DNA from: Gemmatimonadota bacterium
GTDB taxonomy: Bacteria; Gemmatimonadota; Gemmatimonadetes; Gemmatimonadales; Gemmatimonadaceae
Assembly (NCBI GenBank): GCA_016712265.1
Contig: JADJRJ010000031.1
Span: forward strand, 620,001-684,000
Reading direction: 5' to 3'
DNA length: 64,000 nt
Part shown: in pieces, positions 16,961-25,570 of the stretch
Numbering within the stretch: the stretch's first letter is position 1
How the letters are laid out: every line of letters begins with the position of its first letter
The notes under the pieces: model-generated
Told to the model about the DNA's origin: nothing
Database searches by the model: none
The model's input: the letters and a program-made list of their open reading frames with translations, nothing else
Program-made: the position numbers and the translations under genes

Positions 16961-18364
16961 CTAAATGTGCAGGGCGCGGCCCAGCACGGCGAGCGCGGCT
17001 TCCTTTGTTGTTTCGGACAAGGTGGGATGCGAGTGCACGGTGATCGCGATGTCCTCTGAAGATCCCTTGTACTCGAACGCCAGGACGACCTCCGCGAGGA
17101 GATCGGATACGTTGGGGCCGATCATGTGACAGCCGAGGAGTTCGTCGGTCTGCGCGTCCGCAAGGAACTTCACGAAGCCGTTGGTCTCACCCATGGTGCG
17201 CGCGCGACCGTTCGCCGAGAAGGGGAATTTCCCCGACTTGTAGGCTCGTCCCGTGGCCTTGACCTCGGCTTCGGTCAGTCCGACCGTGGCGACCTCGGGC
17301 CAGGTGTATACGACTGCTGGCATCGAGCGGTAGTGCATGTGTACCGGCTTGCCCGCAATGACCTCGGCGGCCACGACGCCCTCTTCCTCCGCCTTGTGAG
17401 CGAGCAGCTTGCCGCCGACCACGTCCCCAATGGCAAAGACACCGGGGAGGTTGGTGCGCATCTGGTCATCGACGACGATCTCACCGCGCTTTCCGAGAGC
17501 CAGCCCTAGGGCGGCCGCGTCGATCCCTCGCAGGGCGGGGCGCCGGCCAACGGACACGAGCACATAGTCGGCGTCGAGCGTTTCGGAGACGCCGTCTTTC
17601 TCCACGTGGATCCGTACGCGTTCCGCGGCGACGTCGGCCCCGGTGACCCGGGTCCCGGTGCGCAGCTCAAGACCCTGCTTGCGGAAGATGCGGTCGGCTT
17701 CCTTGGTGATGTCGTCGTCGTTGCCGGGGAGGATGGTCGGCATCAACTCGACGACGGTGACCTTGGCGCCAAGCCGTCGCCACACCGAGCCGAGTTCGAG
17801 GCCAATCACCCCGCCGCCGATCACCACGAGGTGCCGCGGCACCTCGGGAATCGTGAGCGCACCGACGTTGGAGAGCACCCGTCGCTCGTCGAAGCGCAGG
17901 AAGGGCAGCTCAATCGGTACGGACCCGGTGGCGAGGATGACGTGGCGTGCCTGGTACATCGTAGTGCTGCCGTCGTGGCCCCGCACCTCGACGACGTTGC
18001 CCGGCCGCAGGGTCCCGTGGCCCTTCGCCCAGGTCACCTTGTTCTTCTTGAAGAGGAACTCCACCCCTCGCGTGTTGGACGAGACCACCTCATCCTTGCG
18101 CCGCATCATCTGGGCGAGGTCGAATCGCAATCCGTCAAACGCGAGACCGTGCTCGTGGCCGTGCAGGCGAGCGTGCTCGTAGTGTTCGGAGGACTGGAGC
18201 AGGGCCTTGGATGGGATGCAGCCCACGTTGACGCAGGTGCCCCCAAGGGTGGCATCCGACTCGACGCAGACCGTGGAGAGACCGAGTTGGGCGGCGCGAA
18301 TGGCTGCGACGTAGCCTCCAGGGCCACCGCCAAGGATGACGACGTCGGTTGTGATCGAGGACAT
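16961..18364 (-). CDS. lpdA: Dihydrolipoyl dehydrogenase (E3)
   Basis: A 467-aa flavoprotein disulfide reductase that re-oxidises the lipoyl arm of 2-oxoacid dehydrogenases. FAD motif VVILGGGPGGYVAA (residues 8-21), redox disulfide GGTCVNVGCIPSK (Cys44, Cys49), NAD-binding VVIGGGVIGLELG, second FAD motif VFAIGDVVGG, and the C-terminal His446-Glu451 catalytic pair in HSHPTLSE. Length is normal for the family. The ATG at 18362-18364 is chosen because the reading frame upstream overlaps a strong terminator. The E2 gene (odhB) lies 0.7 kb upstream on the same strand, with a small orphan gene between them. Confidence 0.95.
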   Translation of the reverse strand: MSSITTDVVILGGGPGGYVAAIRAAQLGLSTVCVESDATLGGTCVNVGCIPSKALLQSSEHYEHARLHGHEHGLAFDGLRFDLAQMMRRKDEVVSSNTRGVEFLFKKNKVTWAKGHGTLRPGNVVEVRGHDGSTTMYQARHVILATGSVPIELPFLRFDERRVLSNVGALTIPEVPRHLVVIGGGVIGLELGSVWRRLGAKVTVVELMPTILPGNDDDITKEADRIFRKQGLELRTGTRVTGADVAAERVRIHVEKDGVSETLDADYVLVSVGRRPALRGIDAAALGLALGKRGEIVVDDQMRTNLPGVFAIGDVVGGKLLAHKAEEEGVVAAEVIAGKPVHMHYRSMPAVVYTWPEVATVGLTEAEVKATGRAYKSGKFPFSANGRARTMGETNGFVKFLADAQTDELLGCHMIGPNVSDLLAEVVLAFEYKGSSEDIAITVHSHPTLSETTKEAALAVLGRALHI

Positions 18365-18420
18365 CGGAAGGTGAGATGAGGACCAGGCCCGGGTTGGCAG
18401 GGACGCGGCAGGCCTGGCCG

Positions 18421-18460
18421 AAATAAAGCGGGTGTAGCCGCGCGAAGCGACCACACCCGC
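18421..18460 (-). terminator. Rho-independent terminator between the 144-aa gene and lpdA
   Basis: Read on the minus strand, 18460-18428 folds into a 14-bp stem (two G-T wobbles) with a 5-base loop, immediately followed by TTTATTT. It would stop transcripts from the small gene at 18533-18967, so lpdA is likely to have its own promoter in 18365-18420. Confidence 0.8.
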
Positions 18461-18532
18461 CCCCCACACCGCAGTGTTTCGCGGTGCCCCATCGGTTTGC
18501 CCGTCCGCAGCGACAACGCGCGGGCCGAGGTG

Positions 18533-18967
18533 TTACGCCGCCTTGTTGGCGCCGTCCGCCCGGCGGGCTGTGAAACGGCCGCTCCGGATGCTGTCCCGCC
18601 ATCCGGGGAGCCGCGTATGAAACGTTCCGTCGAGGACTGTCCCGCGCCGCAGGCCCTCGAACACGGTGACGACTTCGGCGTCCTCGGCCGGATCGAAGTA
18701 CGGACCAATGAGGGCGACGAACGACTCGTTCGCGGCCTCGAGCAGCTTAACTCCGGTCGGGGCGACGTGTGCAGTGACAAAAAACAGGAAGCGACCCGCC
18801 ACCGCGGCGTCGTGAGACGCGTCGCGGAGCAACGTGAAGGGCTGCGGCGCGCCGTCGGGATCGATCATCTCGCCGCGCCACGTGCCGTTCAGCCCGGCGA
18901 CCGCGGACGGCTTGCGCAGGTCAGACCGGCTGGCGGGAAGGGGCGTGAAAGCGAATCTGGGACTCAT
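18533..18967 (-). CDS. Hypothetical 144-aa protein
   Basis: Starts MSPRFAFTPLPASRSDLRKP. The centre (LNGTWRGEM, VAGRFLFFVTAHVAP, LDGTFHTRLPGWRDS, SGRFTARR) alternates short strands and loops in the manner of a small lipocalin-like or NTF2-like beta domain, but I cannot assign a family. No signal peptide or membrane segment. It lies between odhB and lpdA with 127 nt before it and a strong terminator behind it, so it may be the last gene of the odhB transcript. Whether it belongs functionally to the 2-oxoglutarate dehydrogenase complex cannot be seen from sequence. Confidence 0.6.
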   Translation of the reverse strand: MSPRFAFTPLPASRSDLRKPSAVAGLNGTWRGEMIDPDGAPQPFTLLRDASHDAAVAGRFLFFVTAHVAPTGVKLLEAANESFVALIGPYFDPAEDAEVVTVFEGLRRGTVLDGTFHTRLPGWRDSIRSGRFTARRADGANKAA

Positions 18968-19073
18968 GGGTGGAAACCTCCGGACTTCCGTACGTGGCCC
19001 GGCGCCGCAGGGATTCAGCAGCCGCCAGGTTCACCAGCTTGGACGCCACTGGTGCCGGAAAGGTTTCCTGCGT

Positions 19074-19096
19074 GACCGCCCCGTGACGGGGCGGTC
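19074..19096 (-). terminator. Stem-loop at the odhB stop codon
   Basis: Perfect 10-bp stem (19074-19083 with 19087-19096) with a 3-base loop. It overlaps the odhB stop codon on the minus strand. No T tract follows, so it may be a weak terminator or an mRNA 3'-end stabiliser. Confidence 0.5.
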
Positions 19097-20352
19097 AGTC
19101 GATCGCCAGCAACGCCGGGTCTTCCATCAGTTCCTTGATGCGAACGAGGAACAAAACTGCCTGCTGGCCATCGATGATGCGGTGGTCATACGACAGCGCC
19201 ACGTACATCATCGGCCGCACGACGACGGCACCATTCACGACCATGGCGCGATCCTGGACCTTGTGGAGTCCGAGGATGCCCACCTGCGGGAAGTTGATGA
19301 TGGGTGTGGAGACCAACGATCCGAAGACGCCACCATTGGTGATCGTGAACGTCCCACCGGTCAGGTCGTCCATGACGAGCTTGCCATCGCGGGCCTTCTT
19401 GGCGACGGCGGCGATCGCCCGGGAGATGTCCAGCATCCCCATGGCGTCGGCGTTCTTGAGGTTGGGTACCACGAGGCCGCCTTCGGCGGCGACCGCGATG
19501 CCCATGTTCACGTAGTGGTGGTAAATGATGTGCTCGCCGTCGATCCGGGCATTCACCACCGGGTATTGCCGCAGCGCGAGGCAGGCCGCTCGCACGAAGA
19601 ACGGCATCATCGACAGTTTGAACCCCTGTTCTTTCTCGAGCTTCGGGTTCACGCGGGCGCGGAGGGTCTCCACGGCCGTCATGTCGATCTCGTTGAATGT
19701 CGTGAGGTGCGCCGTCGCGTGCTGTGACTCCAACAGGTGTTCGGCGATCCGCTTGCGACGCGTGGTCATCTTTTCCCGCGTCTCACGGCCCACGGGTGCC
19801 GAAGCAGGGGCGGGAGGCGCAGCGGGCAGCGGGCGCAGCCGCAGGCGGAACCGGAGCCGACGCAGCCGCTTGTTGGCCGGCGGCAACATGGGTGACCACG
19901 TCCGGCTTGCTGACGACGCCGCCCCGCCCCGTCCCGGTGACATCGGAGAGGGCGACCCCGGCTTCAGTCGCCACGCGGACCGCCGCCGGGGAGGCCTTCA
20001 CGGCTTCCACCGCGGGTGCCATAGCCGCGACGGGCGTCACGGCCGCAGGCGCTGGTGGCGGCGGTGCGGCGACGCTCGGCGCAGCGGCAACCGGCGGGGT
20101 CACGCTCCCGGCGGCTGCATTCTCATCGACCTCACAGAGCACGTCGCCGACCTTTACCACATCACCCTCGGCCTTGGCGCGACGCACCAGGACGCCGGCT
20201 TTCAGCGCGGGAACCTCGACCGTTACCTTGTCCGTCTCGAGCTCGACGAGCGTCTCCCCGGAGCCGACCCGATCCCCTTCCTTCTTGAGCCATCGGGAAA
20301 TGGTGGCTTCGACGATCGACTCACCAAGGGGCGGGACGGCGATGGAGAGCAT
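19095..20352 (-). pseudogene. odhB: 2-oxoglutarate dehydrogenase E2 (dihydrolipoyl succinyltransferase), frameshifted
   Basis: Two reading frames make one E2 protein. The first (from ATG at 20352) gives the lipoyl domain (LVELETDKVTVEVPA, lipoyl Lys42) and the peripheral subunit-binding domain ([19 protein letters not shown]). The second gives the catalytic domain ([27 protein letters not shown], ending with [13 protein letters not shown], the His/Asp active site of succinyltransferases). The frame changes in the Ala/Pro linker between 19812 and 19850, next to short GGG runs. The span is 1258 nt, i.e. 3x419+1, consistent with one extra base. Since E2 is a core TCA enzyme and both halves look intact, a sequencing/assembly error or a very recent mutation is more likely than an old pseudogene. 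lpdA lies downstream; no E1 gene is visible. Confidence 0.85.
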
Positions 20353-20436
20353 GCGTGGCTCGACGCGGTTCGAGGGGTGCAACTCATGGTGGTGTCATGA
20401 GTTGCGGCCCGAAGAATATAACCCGCACCCCGAGGC

Positions 20437-21486
20437 ATGCGAGCGCTAACCATCTCCGCCCACGGTGGGGCCGAACAGCTGGTCTACCGCGAGGATCTCG
20501 CGCCGCCGGAGCTGCGCCGTCCCGACGATGTCCTGGTGCGCGTGCATGCGGCCGCACTCAACCATCTGGACCTGTTCATGTTGGGGGGATTGCCGCACAT
20601 CACCATGACCCCTCCCTGGGTCATGGGGTCGGATGGGGCCGGGGTGGTGGAGGCCGCCGGTCCCGCGGCGGGCGTAACGCCGGGAGACCGCGTGATGCTC
20701 AATCCCGGGATGTCCTGTGGGACGTGCGAATACTGCCGGGACGAAGCGGATCCCCTCTGCCTCAGCTACGGCATTCTCGGTGAACACCATCCCGGCACGT
20801 TGGCGGACTACGTCGTGGTGCCGGGGCGCAACGTGGCCCGGATCCCTGACCACGTGCTGTTCACGGAAGCGGCCGCGCTGCCGCTGGCCACGCTGACGGC
20901 CTGGCGCATGGTCATGACCCGGGCGCAGGTCCGTGCGGGCGATGCGGTGCTGATTTGGGGGATCGGGGGCGGGGTGGCGCAGCAGGCCCTGCAGATCTGC
21001 AAGGGGATTGGCGCGCGGGTTTGGGTGACGTCGAGCAGCGACGACAAGCTCGATCGCGCACGTGCACTGGGCGCAGACGAGGTGATCAACCACTCGCGGG
21101 GTGACGTCGGTCGCGAGATCCGCGCGCGGACGGGCAAGCGCGGTGTGGATGTCGTGGTCGACAGCGTGGGCCAGGCGACCTGGAAACAATCGTTAGGCGC
21201 GCTCGGCAAGCGGGGGCGACTGGTGACCTGCGGGGGCACATCGGGACCGATGGTGGAGACCGACGTGCGGCGGCTGTTCTGGAACCAGTGGACGATCCTG
21301 GGGTCGACGATGGGGACGGCGCGTGAATTTGCGGCCGTTGCTGCGGAATTCTCCGCGGGGCGACTGCGGCCCATCGTGGACTCCGTGATTCCGCTGGCAG
21401 AGGGACGCCGTGCATTTGAGCGACTCGCGTCCGGGCAGCAGTTTGGCAAGGTGGTGGTAGACGTCCGGGGAGGAACCCCCGGGTGA
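20437..21486 (+). CDS. Zinc-type MDR alcohol dehydrogenase/quinone reductase
   Basis: A 349-aa medium-chain dehydrogenase/reductase. N-terminal GroES-like domain with the structural-zinc knuckle CGTCEYCRDEADPLC (Cys94, 97, 100, 108) and GSDGAGVV; the position of the first catalytic-zinc cysteine is asparagine (AALNHLDLF, Asn42), as in the NADPH:quinone reductase-like branch. The Rossmann domain shows WGIGGGVAQQALQICKGIG and later LVTCGGTSGP. It likely reduces or oxidises small carbonyls or quinones with NAD(P)H. Divergent from odhB over about 85 bp. Physiological substrate is unknown. Confidence 0.9.
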   Translation: MRALTISAHGGAEQLVYREDLAPPELRRPDDVLVRVHAAALNHLDLFMLGGLPHITMTPPWVMGSDGAGVVEAAGPAAGVTPGDRVMLNPGMSCGTCEYCRDEADPLCLSYGILGEHHPGTLADYVVVPGRNVARIPDHVLFTEAAALPLATLTAWRMVMTRAQVRAGDAVLIWGIGGGVAQQALQICKGIGARVWVTSSSDDKLDRARALGADEVINHSRGDVGREIRARTGKRGVDVVVDSVGQATWKQSLGALGKRGRLVTCGGTSGPMVETDVRRLFWNQWTILGSTMGTAREFAAVAAEFSAGRLRPIVDSVIPLAEGRRAFERLASGQQFGKVVVDVRGGTPG

Positions 21487-21583
21487 CCAGGGCGTGGCGG
21501 GCTCTCAACACCGCAAGGTCGGATGCCGCCCGTTCCTGGCGTTGTGCGACCAACCGGACCCTCGGCGTGGCGTGGTGGTGTCA

Positions 21584-21808
21584 GTGACGACCGAGCGTCC
21601 GTATACCACCGAGGAGGAGCAGGCCGTTCGCCGGGCCCGCGCCGAGGCCGGGACAGCGGCCTGCCCGCGTTGCGCGCTCCCGATGCGGGAACGCGCCATC
21701 GGTGGCGGTTCCTTCGGCCTTGGATACGCGCGCCGTCGGACCTGGTTGCTGTGTCCCTCCTGCCGGAACAGCGTGATCTTCGATGCTGAGCGCGGCACGC
21801 GAACGTGA
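21584..21808 (+). CDS. Small zinc-ribbon protein (74 aa)
   Basis: A 74-residue protein from a GTG start (VTTERPYTTEEEQAVRRARA). After a charged helix it has a two-knuckle zinc ribbon: CPRC at about residue 29 and CPSC at about residue 62, with GGSFGLGYARRRTWLL between them. No other domain. The frame is open further upstream, but those codons overlap the end of the MDR gene region and look non-coding. It lies 98 nt after the MDR gene and 39 nt before the MscS-like gene, on the same strand. Function unknown; such ribbons often bind RNA or protein partners. Confidence 0.7.
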   Translation: MTTERPYTTEEEQAVRRARAEAGTAACPRCALPMRERAIGGGSFGLGYARRRTWLLCPSCRNSVIFDAERGTRT

Positions 21809-21847
21809 GGACGCTAGATTGCCTTTCTGCCTCCACACCCGCCCATC

Positions 21848-22645
21848 GTGACCTTCTTCGACCGACTGCAGGAGAGCTTTGCCCAGCTTGGGGACATCGT
21901 CCCGGCGCTGGCTGGCGCCCTGGTCATCCTGTTCGCGGGATACCTGCTGGCGAAACTCGTGGAGCGTGGCGCCGAGCGGCTGCTGCGCCGGGTGCGCCTG
22001 AACAGCCTGTTGGCGCGGGGTGGGGTGCTGGAGGCCGTGGAGCGTTCGGGCTCGCACTTCAACCCGACGCGCGTTGTGGGCAAGCTGCTGTTCTGGTTCG
22101 TGATGTTTGCGGTGATCATGGTGGCGGCCAACGCGTTAGGCATGGAGTCGCTGGCGGGCGTGTTCGCCGAGCTTGTGGGCTACATCCCCAGCCTGATGTC
22201 CGCGGTCGTGATCCTGATCGTAGGGATCGTGCTCGGTCGGTTCACCGGTGGCCTGATCATGGCCTCCGCGGGGGCCGTCCAGGGCGGCCCGACCCTGGCG
22301 CGTGTTGGACGGGGCGGGGTCGTCGTGTTGGCGATCTTCATGGCGCTCCAGGAGCTGGGAATCGCGACGGACATCGTGACGACTGCGTTCGCCATCCTCT
22401 TTGGCGCGATTGCGCTGGCCATGGCGCTGGCGTTCGGGCTGGGGAATCGCGAGTTGGCCGGCGAGGTGACGCGCGAGTGGTACTCGCGCTATCGCGCGGA
22501 GCGTGACGCCATCGAGCGCGAGACGGCTGAGCGGGAGCAGGAGGAGGAGGCTGAGCTGGACGCCGAGGATGTGGCCGATGATGCGGAGGCGCAGGCACGC
22601 GCGGCGGCGGTGGCGAAGGGTGCCGAGGTGAAGACCACCGACTGA
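21848..22645 (+). CDS. Conserved TM-helix (MscS-related) membrane protein
   Basis: A 265-aa protein from a GTG start. Four or five hydrophobic helices (LAGALVILFAGYLLAKLVER, VVGKLLFWFVMFAVIMVAAN, SLMSAVVILIVGIVLGRFTG, VVVLAIFMALQELGI, TAFAILFGAIALAMALAFGL) end in GLGNRELAGEV, the signature of the conserved TM-helix repeat family related to MscS channels (CmpX-like). Residues 210-265 are an acidic coiled-coil tail (ETAEREQEEEAELDAEDVAD). It lacks the beta-domain of true MscS, so it is more likely a scaffold or accessory channel. The 147-bp region downstream contains a heptamer array. Confidence 0.85.
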   Translation: MTFFDRLQESFAQLGDIVPALAGALVILFAGYLLAKLVERGAERLLRRVRLNSLLARGGVLEAVERSGSHFNPTRVVGKLLFWFVMFAVIMVAANALGMESLAGVFAELVGYIPSLMSAVVILIVGIVLGRFTGGLIMASAGAVQGGPTLARVGRGGVVVLAIFMALQELGIATDIVTTAFAILFGAIALAMALAFGLGNRELAGEVTREWYSRYRAERDAIERETAEREQEEEAELDAEDVADDAEAQARAAAVAKGAEVKTTD

Positions 22646-22703
22646 CCTGCCGATGGCGCCGTGCCTTGCGTCATGGCGCGTTGGTGTTACGCTCCCGATT
22701 CGC

Positions 22704-22773
22704 GTCTGCCGTCTGCCGTCTGCCGTCTGCCGTCTGCCGTCTGCCGTCTGCCGTCTGCCGTCTGCCGTCTGCC
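22704..22773. repeat. Ten perfect tandem copies of GTCTGCC
   Basis: A 70-bp run of the 7-mer GTCTGCC repeated ten times without error occupies 22704-22773, between the MscS-like gene stop (22645) and the aminotransferase ATG (22793). The array ends 19 nt before that ATG, in the promoter or 5' leader. Seven-base units change helical phasing by 0.67 turn per copy, so copy-number change would alter spacing. A related imperfect pair occurs at 16904-16925 in the leader of another aminotransferase. Confidence 0.97.
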
Positions 22774-22792
22774 TTTCACCTGATTCTCTCCC

Positions 22793-24124
22793 ATGGCCAC
22801 TCTCGCCCCCGCCGACCTGTCGCTTGAGGAACTCTGGATGCCGTTTACGGCGAACCGGGCGTTCAAGCGAGCCCCGCGCCTGCTCGCCAAGGCCCACGGG
22901 ATGTACTACACGGACGTGGATGGGAACGAGATCCTGGACGGAACGGCCGGGTTGTGGTGCGTCAACGCGGGACACTGCCGCGAGCCGATTGTCACAGCGG
23001 TCCAAAAGGCGGCGGCAACATTGGACTATGCCCCAGGCTTCAACATGGGGCACCCGCTGCAATTCCAGCTGGCGACGCGGCTGGCTGCCATGACGCCCGG
23101 CGACCTCGACCACGTGTTCTTCGGCAATTCGGGGTCCGAGGCAGTCGACACGGCCCTGAAGATTGCGCTCGCGTACCACCAATCGCGGGGCGAACCGCAG
23201 CGCCGGCGCCTCGTTGGCCGCGTGCGCGGGTACCATGGCGTGGGATTCGGCGGCATCTCCGTCGGCGGGCTCGAAAACAACAAGAAGGCGTTTGCGTCGC
23301 ACCTGATGCCGCACACGGATGCACATCTTCCGCAGACGCATGGCATCGCCGAGAACTTCTTCAGCCGCGGGCAGCCAGTACACGGTGCCCATTTGGCTGA
23401 TGCATTGGAAACGATGGTGGCGACGTACGGCGGTGACACGATTGCTGCCGTGATCGTGGAGCCGGTGGCGGGGTCGGCCGGCGTCCTGGTGCCGCCTCGG
23501 GGCTACCTGGAGAAGTTGCGCGAGATCTGCTCGGCGCACGGCATCCTGTTGATCTTTGACGAGGTCATTACGGGGTTTGGACGGCTCGGGTCGGCATTCG
23601 GCAGCACGTATTTTGGGGTGACGCCGGACATCATGACGGTGGCCAAGGGGATCACCAATGCGGCCGTCCCGATGGGGGCGGTGTTCGTTCGCAACGGGAT
23701 CTACGAGAGCGTGGTGAATGCCGCGGAAGGCGGGATCGAGTTTTTCCACGGGTACACATACTCGGGACATCCGCTGGCGTGCGCGGCGGCCCTGGCCACA
23801 CTGGACCTGTATCGGGACGAAGGGTTGTTCGAGCGGGCGGCGGAACTGGCGCCGTACTGGCAGGATGCCATCCACTCGCTCAAGGGCGAACCCCACATCG
23901 TCGACATCCGCAACGTGGGGCTGGTCGCCGGCATCGAGCTGGCCACGCGCGACGGCAAGCTTGGAGCGCGGGCGATGGACATTCATGTGAATTGCTTCCG
24001 GAACGGCCTGCTGATTCGCGTGACCGGGGACATCATCGCGCTGTCTCCGCCGCTCATCATCGAGAAGCCGCAGATCGACCGGATCGTGGACGGGATTCGC
24101 ACCGCGATTCGCTCGGTCGACTAG
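22793..24124 (+). CDS. Class III omega-aminotransferase (beta-alanine--pyruvate type)
   Basis: A 443-aa PLP aminotransferase. Features: LEELWMPFTANRAFKRAPRL at the N-terminus, typical of omega-amino acid:pyruvate transaminases; FFGNSGSEAVDTALK phosphate loop; RGYHGVGFGG; LLIFDEVITGFGRLG with the PLP Asp; TVAKGITNAAVPMGAV with the Schiff-base Lys. Such enzymes convert beta-alanine plus pyruvate to malonate semialdehyde plus alanine, or act on other omega-amines. The window also has mmsA, which can oxidise malonate semialdehyde to acetyl-CoA, so a beta-alanine degradation route is plausible. The heptamer array immediately upstream could influence expression. No clear Shine-Dalgarno precedes the ATG. 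Confidence 0.92.
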   Translation: MATLAPADLSLEELWMPFTANRAFKRAPRLLAKAHGMYYTDVDGNEILDGTAGLWCVNAGHCREPIVTAVQKAAATLDYAPGFNMGHPLQFQLATRLAAMTPGDLDHVFFGNSGSEAVDTALKIALAYHQSRGEPQRRRLVGRVRGYHGVGFGGISVGGLENNKKAFASHLMPHTDAHLPQTHGIAENFFSRGQPVHGAHLADALETMVATYGGDTIAAVIVEPVAGSAGVLVPPRGYLEKLREICSAHGILLIFDEVITGFGRLGSAFGSTYFGVTPDIMTVAKGITNAAVPMGAVFVRNGIYESVVNAAEGGIEFFHGYTYSGHPLACAAALATLDLYRDEGLFERAAELAPYWQDAIHSLKGEPHIVDIRNVGLVAGIELATRDGKLGARAMDIHVNCFRNGLLIRVTGDIIALSPPLIIEKPQIDRIVDGIRTAIRSVD

Positions 24125-24131
24125 GTCGAAC

Positions 24132-24176
24132 CCGCCCCCCCTGCCGGCGGTGCCGCGGCACGGCTGGTGGGGGCGG
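24132..24176 (+). terminator. GC-rich stem-loop after the omega-aminotransferase gene
   Basis: CCGCCCCC (24132-24139) pairs with GGGGGCGG (24169-24176) around a loop that itself contains TGCCG/CGGCA. It lies 8 nt past the stop. No T tract, so a terminator role is only plausible. Confidence 0.4.
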
Positions 24177-24287
24177 TGACGTGGAGCCCGACGCATCGCG
24201 TCGGTTTGTGAGGGCGGCTCCGCATGGGTGGGTGGTTGCGCGACGCCGCGACATCGTCAGCTTGTGGGGTCCCCTGACGCCCCTCGC

Positions 24288-25493
24288 ATGCGCCGCTCCT
24301 TCCTGTTGTTCGTCCTGCCGCTCACCGTGGCCGCCCAGAAGCCGCGCGAGCACGACCTCAAGTTGCCCATTGGCGGGACCCCCGGGCGACTGAACGCCAT
24401 CACTGACGTCGCCGGTGTCGAGGTGGGCCACACCACCTTAATCTCGGGGAGCGGACCGCTGGTGGTTGGGAAAGGCCCGGTGCGCACGGGAGTCACGGTC
24501 GTACATCCGCGCGGCAAGACGAGCGCGGATCCCGTCTTTGGAGCGTGGTTCACGCTCAACGGCAACGGGGAGATGACCGGGACCACCTGGCTGCAGGAGG
24601 GGGGCATCCTTGAGGGCCCGATCGGCATCACCAACACGCATTCGGTCGGGATCGTGCGCGACGCGATCCTGATGTGGCAGGTCGGTAAGCCGGGGCTGCA
24701 GCCGTGGGGGCTGCCCGTGGTGGCCGAGACGTACGACGGCGGCCTGAACGACATCAACGGCTTTCACGTGACGCCGGATCACGTCAAGGCCGCGCTCGAT
24801 GGCGCGACGGGCGGTCGCGTGCTGGAGGGAGCCGTTGGCGGCGGGACGGGGATGCGGTGTCACGGGTTCAAGGGCGGGATCGGCACCGCGTCGCGCGTCT
24901 TGCCCGCGAGTCAGGGCGGGTACACCGTCGGGGTGCTGGTGCAGTGCAACTACGGAAGCCGACGCGACCTGCGTATTGCCGGGGTCCCGGTGGGGGAGGA
25001 AATCACGGACCTCCAGTCCTGCCATGCCGGGCCCGGCGCCGTGCCGGCGGAGATGCGCGGGGTGCCCAAGTGCGGGACGAGCGGAGGGGACGACGCGGCC
25101 AGCGATCCCAATCGCGAGCAGGGCTCGATCATCGTGGTCGTGGCGACGGACGCGCCGCTGATGCCGCACCAGCTCCAGCGGGTCGTCAAGCGAGTTGCGG
25201 TCGGGCTGGGCCGGCAAGGTGGCTTTGGGGGAAACGGGTCCGGCGACATCTTTTTAGCGTTCTCGACGGCGAACCCCCGCACGGCCATGACGCCTGACTC
25301 GGCGAGTGTAAAGATGCTGAGCAACGCGATCATCTCCCCGCTGTTCCAGCTGACGGCGTGGGCGACGGAAGCGGCAATCACTAATGCCCTGCTGGCCGCC
25401 GAGACGATGACCGGCGCCAACGACCTGCGGATTTATGCCTTGCCGCAGGACCGGCTGCTCGCCGCCATGCGCAAGTATGGGCGCCTGCCCTGA
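24288..25493 (+). CDS. Exported P1-family peptidase (DmpA/BapA-like aminopeptidase)
   Basis: A 401-aa self-cleaving N-terminal nucleophile-type hydrolase. A short Sec signal (MRRSFLLFVLPLTVAAQ) is followed by the conserved LNAITDVAGVEVGHTTL and PVRTGVTVVHP start of the fold, NDINGFHVTPDHV, GGGTGMRCHGFKGGIGTASR, and the cleavage/nucleophile site EQGSIIVVVATDAPL with Gly279-Ser280: autocleavage frees Ser280 as nucleophile. Relatives hydrolyse D-amino acid amides or beta-peptides. The signal peptide argues for periplasmic action. Start at the ATG at 24288 chosen because it gives a signal peptide; the frame is open for 60 nt upstream. Precedes a Tat-exported flavoprotein on the same strand. Confidence 0.9.
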   Translation: MRRSFLLFVLPLTVAAQKPREHDLKLPIGGTPGRLNAITDVAGVEVGHTTLISGSGPLVVGKGPVRTGVTVVHPRGKTSADPVFGAWFTLNGNGEMTGTTWLQEGGILEGPIGITNTHSVGIVRDAILMWQVGKPGLQPWGLPVVAETYDGGLNDINGFHVTPDHVKAALDGATGGRVLEGAVGGGTGMRCHGFKGGIGTASRVLPASQGGYTVGVLVQCNYGSRRDLRIAGVPVGEEITDLQSCHAGPGAVPAEMRGVPKCGTSGGDDAASDPNREQGSIIVVVATDAPLMPHQLQRVVKRVAVGLGRQGGFGGNGSGDIFLAFSTANPRTAMTPDSASVKMLSNAIISPLFQLTAWATEAAITNALLAAETMTGANDLRIYALPQDRLLAAMRKYGRLP

Positions 25494-25570
25494 GGGGTGA
25501 GGTGTGGGCGCGGAGGACGGGGCGCGGGTACGCATGGCCAGGACATCAGCGCAATTGACGCGGAGGCTCT

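Noticed and set aside
22704..22773. Heptamer array considered as a CRISPR array
   Set aside because: There are no spacers; the unit is 7 bp and contiguous, and no cas gene is in the window.
22136..24196. Long minus-strand open frame opposite the MscS-like and omega-aminotransferase genes
   Set aside because: It runs through the heptamer array and is the complement of two well-supported genes; no recognisable protein.
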